Shown: positions 16,477 to 28,761 of the stretch, in pieces
How the letters are laid out: each line of letters opens with the position of its first letter
Position numbering within the stretch: position 1 is the stretch's first letter
NCBI RefSeq assembly: GCF_025642745.1
Contig: NZ_JANZKP010000018.1
Span: 1-61,884, forward strand
Length of the DNA: 61,884 nt
Source of the DNA: Cellulomonas sp. RIT-PI-Y
GTDB lineage: Bacteria; Actinomycetota; Actinomycetes; Actinomycetales; Cellulomonadaceae
Reading direction: 5' to 3'
Notes under the pieces: generated by a model
Told to the model about the DNA's origin: nothing
The model's input: only the letters and a program-made list of their open reading frames with translations
Databases searched by the model: none
Translations under genes and position numbers: made by a program

Positions 16477-16884
16477 TCAGTCCGTGACCGGCAGCATCAG
16501 CACCTGCCCGGCCAGCAGCGAGCTGTCCCCGAGGTCGTTCAGCCGCTGGAGCCGGATCACCACGTCACGCACGTCCTCACCGGGCTGCGCGACCCCCTGG
16601 GCGATGCTCCACATCGTGTCGCCGGACTGCACGGAATAGGTCTGGACCTCGGTCGCCTGCTGCGGTCCGTCGGCCACGGCGCGACCACCCATCACCCCGG
16701 CCGTCGCGAGCACCAGACCGAGCAGCGCGATCACCACACGGCCACGCCGGGTCAGGGTGAGCCGGCCAGTCGGCGCGGCGGAGGGGACGGCGGCACGGGC
16801 CGGCGCCTGGGTACGGGCGGGCGTCGTGACTCGCACGGGGGCCATCCGGCCGATGATCCGCGGCTGCGCTGCGATGGTGCTCAT
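16477..16884 (-). CDS. LysM membrane protein, SOS-linked division inhibitor candidate
   Basis: A 135-residue protein: about 45 residues of basic, Pro/Ala-rich cytosolic N-terminus, one membrane segment (about 49-68, VVIALLGLVLATAGVMGG) and an extracytoplasmic LysM domain (YSVQSGDTMWSIAQGVAQPG, about 83-102, to the end) that should bind peptidoglycan. The architecture and the position divergent from lexA match mycobacterial Rv2719c (ChiZ), an SOS-induced cell-wall hydrolase and division modulator, and the Bacillus YneA idea. Three LexA boxes in the shared promoter region support SOS control. ATG at 16884 after GGGAGG. Confidence 0.88.
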   Translation of the reverse strand: MSTIAAQPRIIGRMAPVRVTTPARTQAPARAAVPSAAPTGRLTLTRRGRVVIALLGLVLATAGVMGGRAVADGPQQATEVQTYSVQSGDTMWSIAQGVAQPGEDVRDVVIRLQRLNDLGDSSLLAGQVLMLPVTD

Positions 16885-16937
16885 TCCCACCACTTCCCTC
16901 CTGCCACCCTGGCTGGGTGACCGTCCGTCCGGTCGAG

Positions 16938-16953
16938 TCGAACAGGTGTTCGT
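16938..16953. promoter_or_regulatory. LexA (SOS) box 1 of lexA-LysM region
   Basis: TCGAACAGGTGTTCGT, one mismatch from the TCGAAC-N4-GTTCGA operator. It lies 53 bases upstream of the LysM start and probably governs that gene. Confidence 0.85.
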
Positions 16954-16968
16954 CGAACGCTTGTACGA
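16953..16968. promoter_or_regulatory. LexA (SOS) box 2 of lexA-LysM region
   Basis: TCGAACGCTTGTACGA, one mismatch in the right half. It abuts box 1 and shares its first base with it, giving two operators on 31 bp. Confidence 0.75.
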
Positions 16969-17004
16969 AGACTGCCACGCGCCGGGCGGGTTGTCGAGAC
17001 ACGA

Positions 17005-17020
17005 TCGAACAGGTGTTTGA
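17005..17020. promoter_or_regulatory. LexA (SOS) box 3, lexA autoregulation
   Basis: TCGAACAGGTGTTTGA, one mismatch from consensus, 140 bases upstream of the lexA start. It is the box nearest lexA and fits autorepression. Confidence 0.85.
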
Positions 17021-17160
17021 TTCGGCGTGTCGCGACCCCTAGGCTCGGGGCACTGGGAACACCCGATCACGAGGCACTGACATCGCCGCCGGATCGCCCG
17101 CTCACCTGGGCGTTCGAGGCACGGTCGGCCCGTGACGGCAGGGACGGACGGGAGAGGCGC

Positions 17161-17877
17161 ATGGCATCGAAGGCGACCGAGGACGAGGCCGAGATCGGTC
17201 TGGGCGACGGCCTGACCCCGCGGCAGCGGCTGGTGCTCGAGACCGTGCGCGCCTCCGTGGAGAGCCGCGGCTACCCGCCGAGCATGCGGGAGATCGGCGA
17301 CGCGGTCGGCCTCACCAGCCCGTCCAGCGTCAAGCACCAGCTCACCTCACTGGAGCGCAAGGGGTACCTCCGCCGGGACCCGAACCGGCCACGGGCGATC
17401 GAGGTCGTGCAGCCGGACGACTCCCGTCCGGTCGGCGCGCTGCCCGGGACGGTCGCCGGGATGATCGGCGACGAGGACTCCGCCGCCCGGGAGGGCGCTC
17501 CCGAGGCCGCCTACGTGCCGGTGGTCGGCCGGATCGCCGCCGGTGGCCCGATCCTGGCCGAGCAGCTGGTGGAGGACGTGTTCCCCCTCCCCCGCCAGCT
17601 GGTCGGCGAGGGCGAGCTCTTCCTGCTGAAGGTGGTCGGCGACTCGATGGTGGACGCCGCCATCTGCGACGGCGACTGGGTGGTGGTCCGGCGGCAGCCG
17701 GTGGCCGAGAACGGTCAGATCGTCGCCGCCATGCTCGACGGCGAGGCCACGGTGAAGACTCTCAAGCGCACGGACGGCCACGTGTGGCTGCTGCCGCAGA
17801 ACCCGGCCTACTCACCGATCGACGGCGACCACGCCCAGGTGCTGGGTCGCGTGGTCTCGGTGCTGCGCAGCCTGTAG
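17161..17877 (+). CDS. lexA: LexA, SOS repressor
   Basis: A 238-residue LexA. The N-terminal winged helix-turn-helix spans about 18-82 ([20 protein letters not shown] is the recognition region). The self-cleavage site is Ala127-Gly128 (GRIAAGGP), and the Ser162-Lys199 dyad (GDSMVD, TVKTLKR) is intact. RecA filaments trigger cleavage and derepress the boxes at dinB, recA and LysM. The ATG at 17161 with GGGAGAGG is preferred over upstream in-frame codons, which would run into the operator region. A terminator follows. Confidence 0.97.
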   Translation: MASKATEDEAEIGLGDGLTPRQRLVLETVRASVESRGYPPSMREIGDAVGLTSPSSVKHQLTSLERKGYLRRDPNRPRAIEVVQPDDSRPVGALPGTVAGMIGDEDSAAREGAPEAAYVPVVGRIAAGGPILAEQLVEDVFPLPRQLVGEGELFLLKVVGDSMVDAAICDGDWVVVRRQPVAENGQIVAAMLDGEATVKTLKRTDGHVWLLPQNPAYSPIDGDHAQVLGRVVSVLRSL

Positions 17878-17892
17878 CCCGCGCCCGACGAC

Positions 17893-17927
17893 GAGGGGCC
17901 CCGGCGATCGACTCGCCGGGGCCCCTC
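17893..17927. terminator. 15-bp bidirectional terminator
   Basis: Perfect 15-bp stem (17893-17907 with 17913-17927), 5-base loop, between the convergent lexA and ldh genes. Confidence 0.9.
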
Positions 17928-17941
17928 CTGCGTTCGGCGAC

Positions 17942-22737
<4,796 letters not shown>

Positions 22738-22884
22738 GGGGGTCCTCTCGGGTGCTACGGATCGGTGCTCGGCACAACACGGATCGGGTGCCGCGGATTC
22801 CAGCCTGGCACGGCGCGGGGACGGGGCGCGACCGTATTCGCGCACGGCGCAGGGGACCGACCGGCTCGGACTAGGGTCGTCCCC

Positions 22885-23496
22885 GTGTCCGACCACTACT
22901 TCACCGCCGAGCCCGCATCCCCCGACCAGCGGCGGGAGCGCACCGTGAGCCTGCGCGGCGCGGACGTCCAGGTGCAGACCGCCGGGGGCGTGTTCTCCCC
23001 CGATCATCTGGACCAGGGCACCGAGGTCCTGCTGCGCGAGGTGCCGGAGCCGCCGGTGGAGGGCGACCTGCTGGACCTCGGCTGCGGCTGGGGGCCGATC
23101 ACCCTCGCGCTGGCCGGGGCGAGCCCGCTGGCCCGGGTGTGGGCGGTGGACGTGAACGAGCGTGCGCTGGACCTGACCCGGCGCAACGCCGAGGCGGCCG
23201 GGGTGGCGGCCCGGGTGCACGCGCACCGGCCGGAGGACGTGCCGGAGGACGTGCGGTTCGCGGCCATCTGGTCCAACCCGCCGATCCGGGTGGGCAAGGA
23301 GGCGCTGCACGCCATGCTCCGGCAGTGGCTGCACCGCCTGCTGCCCGGCGGCGAGGCCCACCTGGTGGTCGCCAAGCACCTCGGATCGGACTCGCTGCTG
23401 CGCTGGCTGGACACCGAGCTCGGCCCGGACTTCACCGCGGACCGGGCAGCGACCGCCAAGGGCTTCCGCGTCCTGCGCGCGATCCGCGCCGACTGA
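22885..23496 (+). CDS. RsmC-like class I SAM methyltransferase
   Basis: A 203-residue methyltransferase of the RsmC/RlmG type. The SAM-binding motif DLGCGWGPI, the acidic AVDVNERAL strand and the catalytic-type SNPPIR motif (NPP(F/Y) class, for N2-guanine methylation of rRNA) are all present. It is the short single-domain version common in actinobacteria; 16S rRNA is the likely but unproven target. GTG start at 22885, where MSDHYFTAEP family homology begins. Confidence 0.93.
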   Translation: MSDHYFTAEPASPDQRRERTVSLRGADVQVQTAGGVFSPDHLDQGTEVLLREVPEPPVEGDLLDLGCGWGPITLALAGASPLARVWAVDVNERALDLTRRNAEAAGVAARVHAHRPEDVPEDVRFAAIWSNPPIRVGKEALHAMLRQWLHRLLPGGEAHLVVAKHLGSDSLLRWLDTELGPDFTADRAATAKGFRVLRAIRAD

Positions 23497-23548
23497 CCGC
23501 ACTCCCGCGACCCGTTCCCGCACACTCCCGCGCGCTGCGCGGTCACCA

Positions 23549-23602
23549 AGAAGCCACGTCCTGTCGCCCAAATCGCCCGCGCGGCGACGAGAACTTACTT
23601 CT
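23549..23602. repeat. Palindromic intergenic element, copy 1
   Basis: A nested inverted repeat in the gap between two convergent genes: outer arms AGAAG (23549-23553) and CTTCT (23598-23602), inner arms GTCGCC (23563-23568) and GGCGAC (23583-23588) around the core CAAATCGCCCG. The 17-base word GTCGCCCAAATCGCCCG recurs with one change in the second copy at 50843-50890. Confidence 0.6.
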
Positions 23603-23644
23603 CGGCGCCCGTGTGGGCGGGATGTGGCCGGGCTCGCGCGGAGG

Positions 23645-23965
23645 TCAGCCGAGTGCGGCGACCGCGGCGCGGGCCTGGGCCAGGGTCGGGACGCCCGCGA
23701 GGCGAGCGAGCGGAGTGCCCTCGGGGTCGAGCAGGAGCACCAGCGGCGTCGCGGTGACCTCGAACCGGGTCGCCAGCGCCGCGTGGTCCGCCACGTCGAC
23801 CTCCACGTGCGCGACCCCCTCGCTGGTGTCGACCACCCGCTCCAGCACGCGGCGGGCCGCCCGGCAGGGGGCGCAGAACCCGGTGGAGAACTGCAGCAGG
23901 GTCAACCGCTCGCCCAACGGCGCGCCGAGATCGTCGGCAGTCAGGGCGGTGGGTGTGGTGGTCAC
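23645..23965 (-). CDS. Thioredoxin-like protein
   Basis: A 106-residue thioredoxin-fold protein with the redox motif CAPC (Cys31-Cys34, in FSTGFCAPCRAARR) and the cis-proline VTATPLVLLLD. No signal peptide, so it should act in the cytosol. The first good start at the domain boundary is GTG at 23965; the longer in-frame extension runs through the dapF terminator and is not supported. CAPC differs from the usual CGPC, so redox potential may differ. Confidence 0.85.
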   Translation of the reverse strand: MTTTPTALTADDLGAPLGERLTLLQFSTGFCAPCRAARRVLERVVDTSEGVAHVEVDVADHAALATRFEVTATPLVLLLDPEGTPLARLAGVPTLAQARAAVAALG

Positions 23966-23993
23966 GTCAGCGGCAACGGCGCGTGGGGGCGGT

Positions 23994-24021
23994 GTGTTCC
24001 CGCTGCGCTCGGCGGGAACAC
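23994..24021 (-). terminator. Terminator after dapF
   Basis: A 10-bp perfect stem (23994-24003 with 24012-24021), 8-base loop, 70 bases beyond the dapF stop and 29 bases before the thioredoxin-like start. It probably ends the HSP90-to-dapF operon. Confidence 0.7.
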
Positions 24022-24090
24022 GGCATCGGGCACGCAGGCGGGTGTCCCTGCCGTCGCGGCCGATCTCGCGCGACGCCGACGGTCCCGGGC

Positions 24091-25029
24091 TCAGACCCCG
24101 GCCAGCGCCTCGACGTCCACGTCGAGCTCCGCGACCAGCACCGCGGGTCCGGCCAGCTCCACCCGGCCGCCGGGCAACGCGGTGACCCGCACCGTCCCAC
24201 CGGGCACCTCGACCAGCCACACCGTGGGCGACCCGGCTCCGGCCCAGGTCCGGACCGCGAGTGCCGCGGCGCAGGCGCCGGTGCCGCAGGAGCGGGTCTC
24301 GCCGACACCGCGCTCGTGCACCCGCATCCGGAGCCGGCCGACCGTCGACCCGTCGGCGGCCACCGACTCGCCCACGGGCACCACCAGCTCGACGTTGGTG
24401 CCGTGGGGCGGCACCGGCAGCACGTCGGGGGCCCGGGTGAGGTCGACGGCGGCGAGTTCGCCCTCGTCGGCGAGCGCGAGCACGGTGTGCGGGTTGCCCA
24501 GGTCCACGCTCAGCGCGGGCCGGGGTACGGCGAGTCCGGCGACGGTGACCTCCGCGTCGGCACCGGCGGCGGCCGCCTGCTCACCGGCGGGCAGACGCCA
24601 CTCCCCCATGTCGACGGCGTACCAGTCGGCCTCGGAGGATCCGGCGGGCGGATCGACCCGGCACACGCGACGCACCCCGGCCCGGGTGCCGAGCACGAGC
24701 TCCCCGGCCGTGGGGTCCCAGAGGCCGAGCGCGCGGGCGTAGTCGGCGACCACCCGCACACCGTTGCCGCACATCTCGGCGATCGAGCCGTCCGCGTTGC
24801 GGTAGTCCATGAACCAGGTGGCGGCGGGCTCGACCGCGAGCAGGGCGACGCCCTCGGGCAGGTCGGTGGAGGCGGTCAGCCGGATCACGCCGTCGCCGCC
24901 GATCCCGGCCCGGCGGTCGGCGAGCGCACGGACCAGGGCGGTGTCCAGTTCCGGGGTGCGGCGGCCGTCCAGCAGCACGAAGTCGTTCTGCGTGCCGTGA
25001 CCCTTGGTGACGTGCAGGGGGGCGGTCAT
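24091..25029 (-). CDS. dapF: Diaminopimelate epimerase
   Basis: Converts LL- to meso-diaminopimelate for lysine and peptidoglycan synthesis. The 312-residue protein has both catalytic cysteines, Cys87 (AEMCGNGVR) and Cys248 (TRSCGTGACA), in the two mirrored halves. Its ATG overlaps the miaA stop by four bases (ATGA), showing translational coupling; dapF after miaA is the ancestral order in actinobacteria. Confidence 0.97.
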   Translation of the reverse strand: MTAPLHVTKGHGTQNDFVLLDGRRTPELDTALVRALADRRAGIGGDGVIRLTASTDLPEGVALLAVEPAATWFMDYRNADGSIAEMCGNGVRVVADYARALGLWDPTAGELVLGTRAGVRRVCRVDPPAGSSEADWYAVDMGEWRLPAGEQAAAAGADAEVTVAGLAVPRPALSVDLGNPHTVLALADEGELAAVDLTRAPDVLPVPPHGTNVELVVPVGESVAADGSTVGRLRMRVHERGVGETRSCGTGACAAALAVRTWAGAGSPTVWLVEVPGGTVRVTALPGGRVELAGPAVLVAELDVDVEALAGV

Positions 25030-25985
25030 GACCCCAGACTACGGCGCGGCGCGGGGTCCGCCGTGGCGAGTCCCAGGGTGCCGGTGTCGGCGGCCGCGAC
25101 CAGGTCCAGCGCCCGGGGCAGCAGGTCGGGGTCACGGGCGTCCAGCCAGTGCACCCGGGGGTCGCGGCCGAACCAGCCCATCTGCTTGCGGGCCAGGCGC
25201 CGGGTGCCCGCGACCACCTGCTCCCGGGCCTCGTCCTCGGTGATCTCCCCGCGCAGGGCGGCCAGGACCTCGGCGTAACCGACCGCGCGGGCGGCGGTGC
25301 GGCCGATCCCGCCGTGGTCCAGCAGGCCGCGCACCTCCGCGACCAGGCCGTCCTGCCACATCCGGGCGACCCGGTGCTCGATCCTGCGGTCGAGTGCGGC
25401 GCGGTCGCAGTCCAGCCCGATCTGCACCGCGGGCCGGTGGTAGTCGTGACCGGGCAGGTTCGCGGAGTAGGGCTGACCGGTGAGCGCGATCACCTCCAGC
25501 GCGCGGACGATCCGCCGGGTGTTGCGCGGACCGATCGACTCGGCGGCCACCGGGTCCAGGGCGACCAGCTCGGTGTGCAGCGCCCGGGTGCCGTCGCGTT
25601 CCGCCCGCTCCTCCAGGGCAGCACGGACCGCGGTGTCGGTGCCGGGGAACTCGATCCGGTCCAGCAGGGCGCGCAGGTAGAGGCCGGAGCCCCCGACCAC
25701 CACCGCCCGCCGTCCCCGGGCGTGGATCGCGTCGATGTCGGCACGGGCCTGGGACTGGAAGTCGGCCACCGAGGCGTCCTGGTCCGGGTCGAGGGTGTCG
25801 AGCTGGTGGTGCGGGATGCCGCGGCGCTCGTGGACCGGCAGCTTGGCGGTGCCGATGTCCATGCCCCGGTAGAACTGCAGCGCGTCGGCGTTGACCACCT
25901 CGCCCGACAGCCGCTCGGCCAGGTCCAGCGCGAGGTCGGACTTGCCGGTGGCGGTGGGGCCGACCACGGCGACGATGACGCTCAT
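25026..25985 (-). CDS. miaA: tRNA dimethylallyltransferase
   Basis: Adds a dimethylallyl group to A37 of tRNAs that read U-starting codons; MiaB then thiomethylates it. The 319-residue protein begins with the P-loop GPTATGKS (9-16), has the substrate motif NADALQFYRGMDIGTAK and the later SGLYLRALLDR, RRIVRALEV and KQMGWFGRD blocks. The ATG overlaps the preceding LigB-like stop (ATGA), so it is translated as part of the HSP90 operon. Confidence 0.97.
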   Translation of the reverse strand: MSVIVAVVGPTATGKSDLALDLAERLSGEVVNADALQFYRGMDIGTAKLPVHERRGIPHHQLDTLDPDQDASVADFQSQARADIDAIHARGRRAVVVGGSGLYLRALLDRIEFPGTDTAVRAALEERAERDGTRALHTELVALDPVAAESIGPRNTRRIVRALEVIALTGQPYSANLPGHDYHRPAVQIGLDCDRAALDRRIEHRVARMWQDGLVAEVRGLLDHGGIGRTAARAVGYAEVLAALRGEITEDEAREQVVAGTRRLARKQMGWFGRDPRVHWLDARDPDLLPRALDLVAAADTGTLGLATADPAPRRSLGS

Positions 25986-26785
25986 GCCGCGATCCTCCAC
26001 CGGGCGACCGCGTGCTGGGCACCGCCCGGCGCGCCGGACCAGAGCAGTTCGGCGTCCGCGTCCGGCAGCGCGCCGTCCCGGGCCAGCAGGGACAATGCCG
26101 CGCGCCACGGGCGGCCACCGGTGATCGCCAGGCGATCGGACTCGGGCAGCCGCAGGTCCCGGAGCACCTCGGCGAGCGCCCGGGGGCCGGCCGCGAGCGC
26201 GGTGAGCAGGGCGACGTCCACGGCGATCGCGGCCGGGTCGTCGGGCAGCGGGGCGTCGGGCCCGTGCCGGGCGGACAGCGAGCCGACCACGACCACCAGC
26301 CGCGGGTCGGACGGCAGACCGGGCACGTCCGGCTCCGGCTGCTCGGCAGCGCCGCCGGGGTCGACGATGGCGGAGTCCGGGTCCGGTGGGGCCGGGACGC
26401 CGCCCGGTGCGACCTCGAGCACCGTGGCCGTCCGGTCCGGCTCGTGGCCGGTCAGCCGCAGCAGGGCGAGGGCCGCGGCGGCGCCGACCCCGGGTACGGC
26501 CGCGCGCACCACCGTCCCCTCCTCCGGCCGGCCGTCGTCGACCGGCTCCGGTCTCCGGCGCACCGCGGTCCCGCCGATCCCCGCCGCCGCCAGCCCGTCG
26601 CCGAACGGCCCCGACAGCACCCGGGCCCTGCGACCCGGCGCGATCACCAGGGCCGTCCCATGCCGGGGCACCTGCTGCAGCACCTGGAGTGCCGCGGAGC
26701 GCGCCTCACCCAACGGGTCGGCGAGCGCACCGCTCGCGCCGGGCACCAGCAGGGCGGAGTCGGGCAGCAGCAGCACGGTCGGCAC
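25982..26785 (-). CDS. LigB-like (class III extradiol dioxygenase B-fold) protein
   Basis: A 267-residue protein matching the actinobacterial family that sits beside miaA (mycobacterial Rv2728c type) and is annotated as class III extradiol dioxygenase subunit B-like. Visible blocks are LLPDSALLVPGASG at the start, VVVVGSLSARHGPDAPLP in the middle and a long helical C-terminus ending GAPGGAQHAVARW. Only one candidate metal-binding His (ARHGPDAP) is clear, so enzymatic activity is doubtful. GTG start 17 bases after the TPR gene; miaA overlaps its end. Confidence 0.8.
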   Translation of the reverse strand: MPTVLLLPDSALLVPGASGALADPLGEARSAALQVLQQVPRHGTALVIAPGRRARVLSGPFGDGLAAAGIGGTAVRRRPEPVDDGRPEEGTVVRAAVPGVGAAAALALLRLTGHEPDRTATVLEVAPGGVPAPPDPDSAIVDPGGAAEQPEPDVPGLPSDPRLVVVVGSLSARHGPDAPLPDDPAAIAVDVALLTALAAGPRALAEVLRDLRLPESDRLAITGGRPWRAALSLLARDGALPDADAELLWSGAPGGAQHAVARWRIAA

Positions 26786-26802
26786 CCGCTGACCGTACCG
26801 AG

Positions 26803-28761
26803 TCAGCTGACGATCTCCCGCGCCAGCTCCTCGGCGCGCGCGGTCTGCCCGGAGTCGCGCAGCACCCGCACCAGCAGATCGGCGACCTCGCCCCAGGGCG
26901 CCCGCTGCCGGACGTGGCCGAAGCCCTCCAACGCGGACTCCAGGTTCCACACCGCCTCGTCGACCTGGCCGAGCTGGTCGTACAGCCGTCCGGCCAGCCA
27001 GAAGGCGTGCGCGGCGTCGGCGACGGCGCCCTGACCGCCGTAGGCCTCGGCCGCGGACTGGGCGGTGCGCGCCGCGAGCGCCTGCTGCTCCGGGTCCCCG
27101 GATCCGGCGAGCAACCGGGCGGCGGCATCCTCCAGATCGGCGGCGGCCCGGCGGCGGGTGGCCTGCTCCCGGGCGACCAGGGCCTCGTCCCGGTCGTCGT
27201 CGCCCTCGACCCGCAGCGCGGCCAGCGCCCGGTCGATCTCGGCCAGCACGTCCCCGGCGCCGTCCAGCTGGGCGGCGGTGGGCGCCCAGGCGACCAGCAC
27301 CTGGACCAGCAGTTCGGGCGCCAGTCCCCCGGCGCGCAGCCGGGGCACGGCGGAGCGGTACCCGGCGTCGGCGCCGTCCTGGTCGTCGAACTGCTGCGCG
27401 ATCCGGGCGCACTCGGCGTAGGCGAAGCCCGCGTCGACCAGGCGACCGTCGTCGTCGGCGGCCGTGGCGGCGGCGAGCCAGGCGGTGGCGGCACGCTGGG
27501 CCTCCCCGGCGCGCAGCAGGCGGTCGGACCAGGCGCTGATGTCCTCGCCCGGGCGCTGGGCCAGCGGGTCGTCGGCGTCGCCCGGTCCGGAGGTGACGGC
27601 GGGGACGGTGGGCGCACCGCTGGGCACCGGGGCACCGGCGAACCCACGGGGCAGCACGTCCAGATCGAATCCCTCGGCGGCCGGCGCGGTGTCCCAGGCC
27701 CGGCGGACCAGCTCGGCCTGCCGGTCGGAGCCGTTGCGCGCGTCGAACTGCGCGGCCAGCCGGTCGGCCTTGGCCCGCAGCCAGTCGTCCAGCTGCGCGA
27801 CGGTGGGGGTGGCGCCGAGCTCCGGCACGGCGGTGATCCGCAACGCACGGTCGGCGTGCCCGGCGCGCAGCACGTGGGTCGCGGCGCCGACCAGCCGGGC
27901 GAAGGACAGCTGGTCGAAGGGCGTATCGGCCGTGGCCAGCAGGTGCTGCTCGGCCTCCAGCGCCCGGATCGCCCGCTCGGGCTGACCGGCACGGGCCAGC
28001 AACCGGATCCGCTGGCCGCGGGCCGAGGCCATGTCCCCCTGGGTGGTCGCCAGCTCCGCGACCGCCTGCCGGTGAGCGCGGACCGCGTCGGCCGGCCGGC
28101 CGAGGTCGAGGTACGCGTCCGCCAGGTCCGCCAGCATGTCGGCGGGCTCGCTGGCGCAGCGCGGACGGTGCGGCAGGGTCTCCTCGATCAGCCGCACGCC
28201 CTCCTCCAGCCGACCGGCGCCGATCAGGTACGCCGCCCGGTCGCCCGGGTCGCAGGCCTCGCACTGGGAGAAGTCGTCGCGCGGGGTGGCGACCCACTGC
28301 GCGAACAGGTCCTCGGTCTCCGGCGCACCGCGGCGGTTGGCCCACGAGAACCGCTCCAGGGCGACCGCGTCCATCCCGTTCCCGGCCAGCGCGTACCGCC
28401 GCTCCATGTCGTCCAGGGTGCGCTCGATCTGTGCCGCGGGGACGTTCGGGAAATCGGCCAGGCCGGAGACCATCCACTTGAACGACCAGAACAGCGAGTG
28501 CCGGTCGTCGGCGTCGAACATCTCCGGTCGCTGGTCCCACCAGCGCAGCAGCTGCGCGAAGGGCACGTAGCCGCGCTCCGGCTCGCCGCCCCACTGGTAG
28601 GCGTCGATCAAGGTGAACAGCGCGAAGGCCTTGGCCTCGTCCGGGCCCTCGGCGTCGACCAGCTTCACCTGCTCCTCGGCGGCCTGGGTGTGCGCGAGCC
28701 CGTAGGGCATCTGCCGCACCCGGCTGATCTCCCGGTTGGCCTGGTCGAGCGTGCGGGTCAT
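26803..28761 (-). CDS. Large TPR protein coupled to HSP90-family gene
   Basis: A 652-residue, entirely helical cytosolic protein with no signal peptide. TPR-like repeats are evident in several places: AFALFTLIDAYQWGGEPERG, AYLIGAGRLEEGVRLIEETL, LADLADAYLDLGRPADAVRA, and close to the end AHAFWLAGRLYDQLGQVDEA. A Pro/Gly-rich linker (about 390-415) splits it into two halves. One CxxC pair (QCEACDPGDR) occurs near residue 165. Its ATG overlaps the stop of the HSP90-family gene (ATGA), so the two are made together; a co-chaperone or scaffold role is inferred from that coupling and from the TPR fold. No experimental function is known to me. Confidence 0.82.
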   Translation of the reverse strand: MTRTLDQANREISRVRQMPYGLAHTQAAEEQVKLVDAEGPDEAKAFALFTLIDAYQWGGEPERGYVPFAQLLRWWDQRPEMFDADDRHSLFWSFKWMVSGLADFPNVPAAQIERTLDDMERRYALAGNGMDAVALERFSWANRRGAPETEDLFAQWVATPRDDFSQCEACDPGDRAAYLIGAGRLEEGVRLIEETLPHRPRCASEPADMLADLADAYLDLGRPADAVRAHRQAVAELATTQGDMASARGQRIRLLARAGQPERAIRALEAEQHLLATADTPFDQLSFARLVGAATHVLRAGHADRALRITAVPELGATPTVAQLDDWLRAKADRLAAQFDARNGSDRQAELVRRAWDTAPAAEGFDLDVLPRGFAGAPVPSGAPTVPAVTSGPGDADDPLAQRPGEDISAWSDRLLRAGEAQRAATAWLAAATAADDDGRLVDAGFAYAECARIAQQFDDQDGADAGYRSAVPRLRAGGLAPELLVQVLVAWAPTAAQLDGAGDVLAEIDRALAALRVEGDDDRDEALVAREQATRRRAAADLEDAAARLLAGSGDPEQQALAARTAQSAAEAYGGQGAVADAAHAFWLAGRLYDQLGQVDEAVWNLESALEGFGHVRQRAPWGEVADLLVRVLRDSGQTARAEELAREIVS

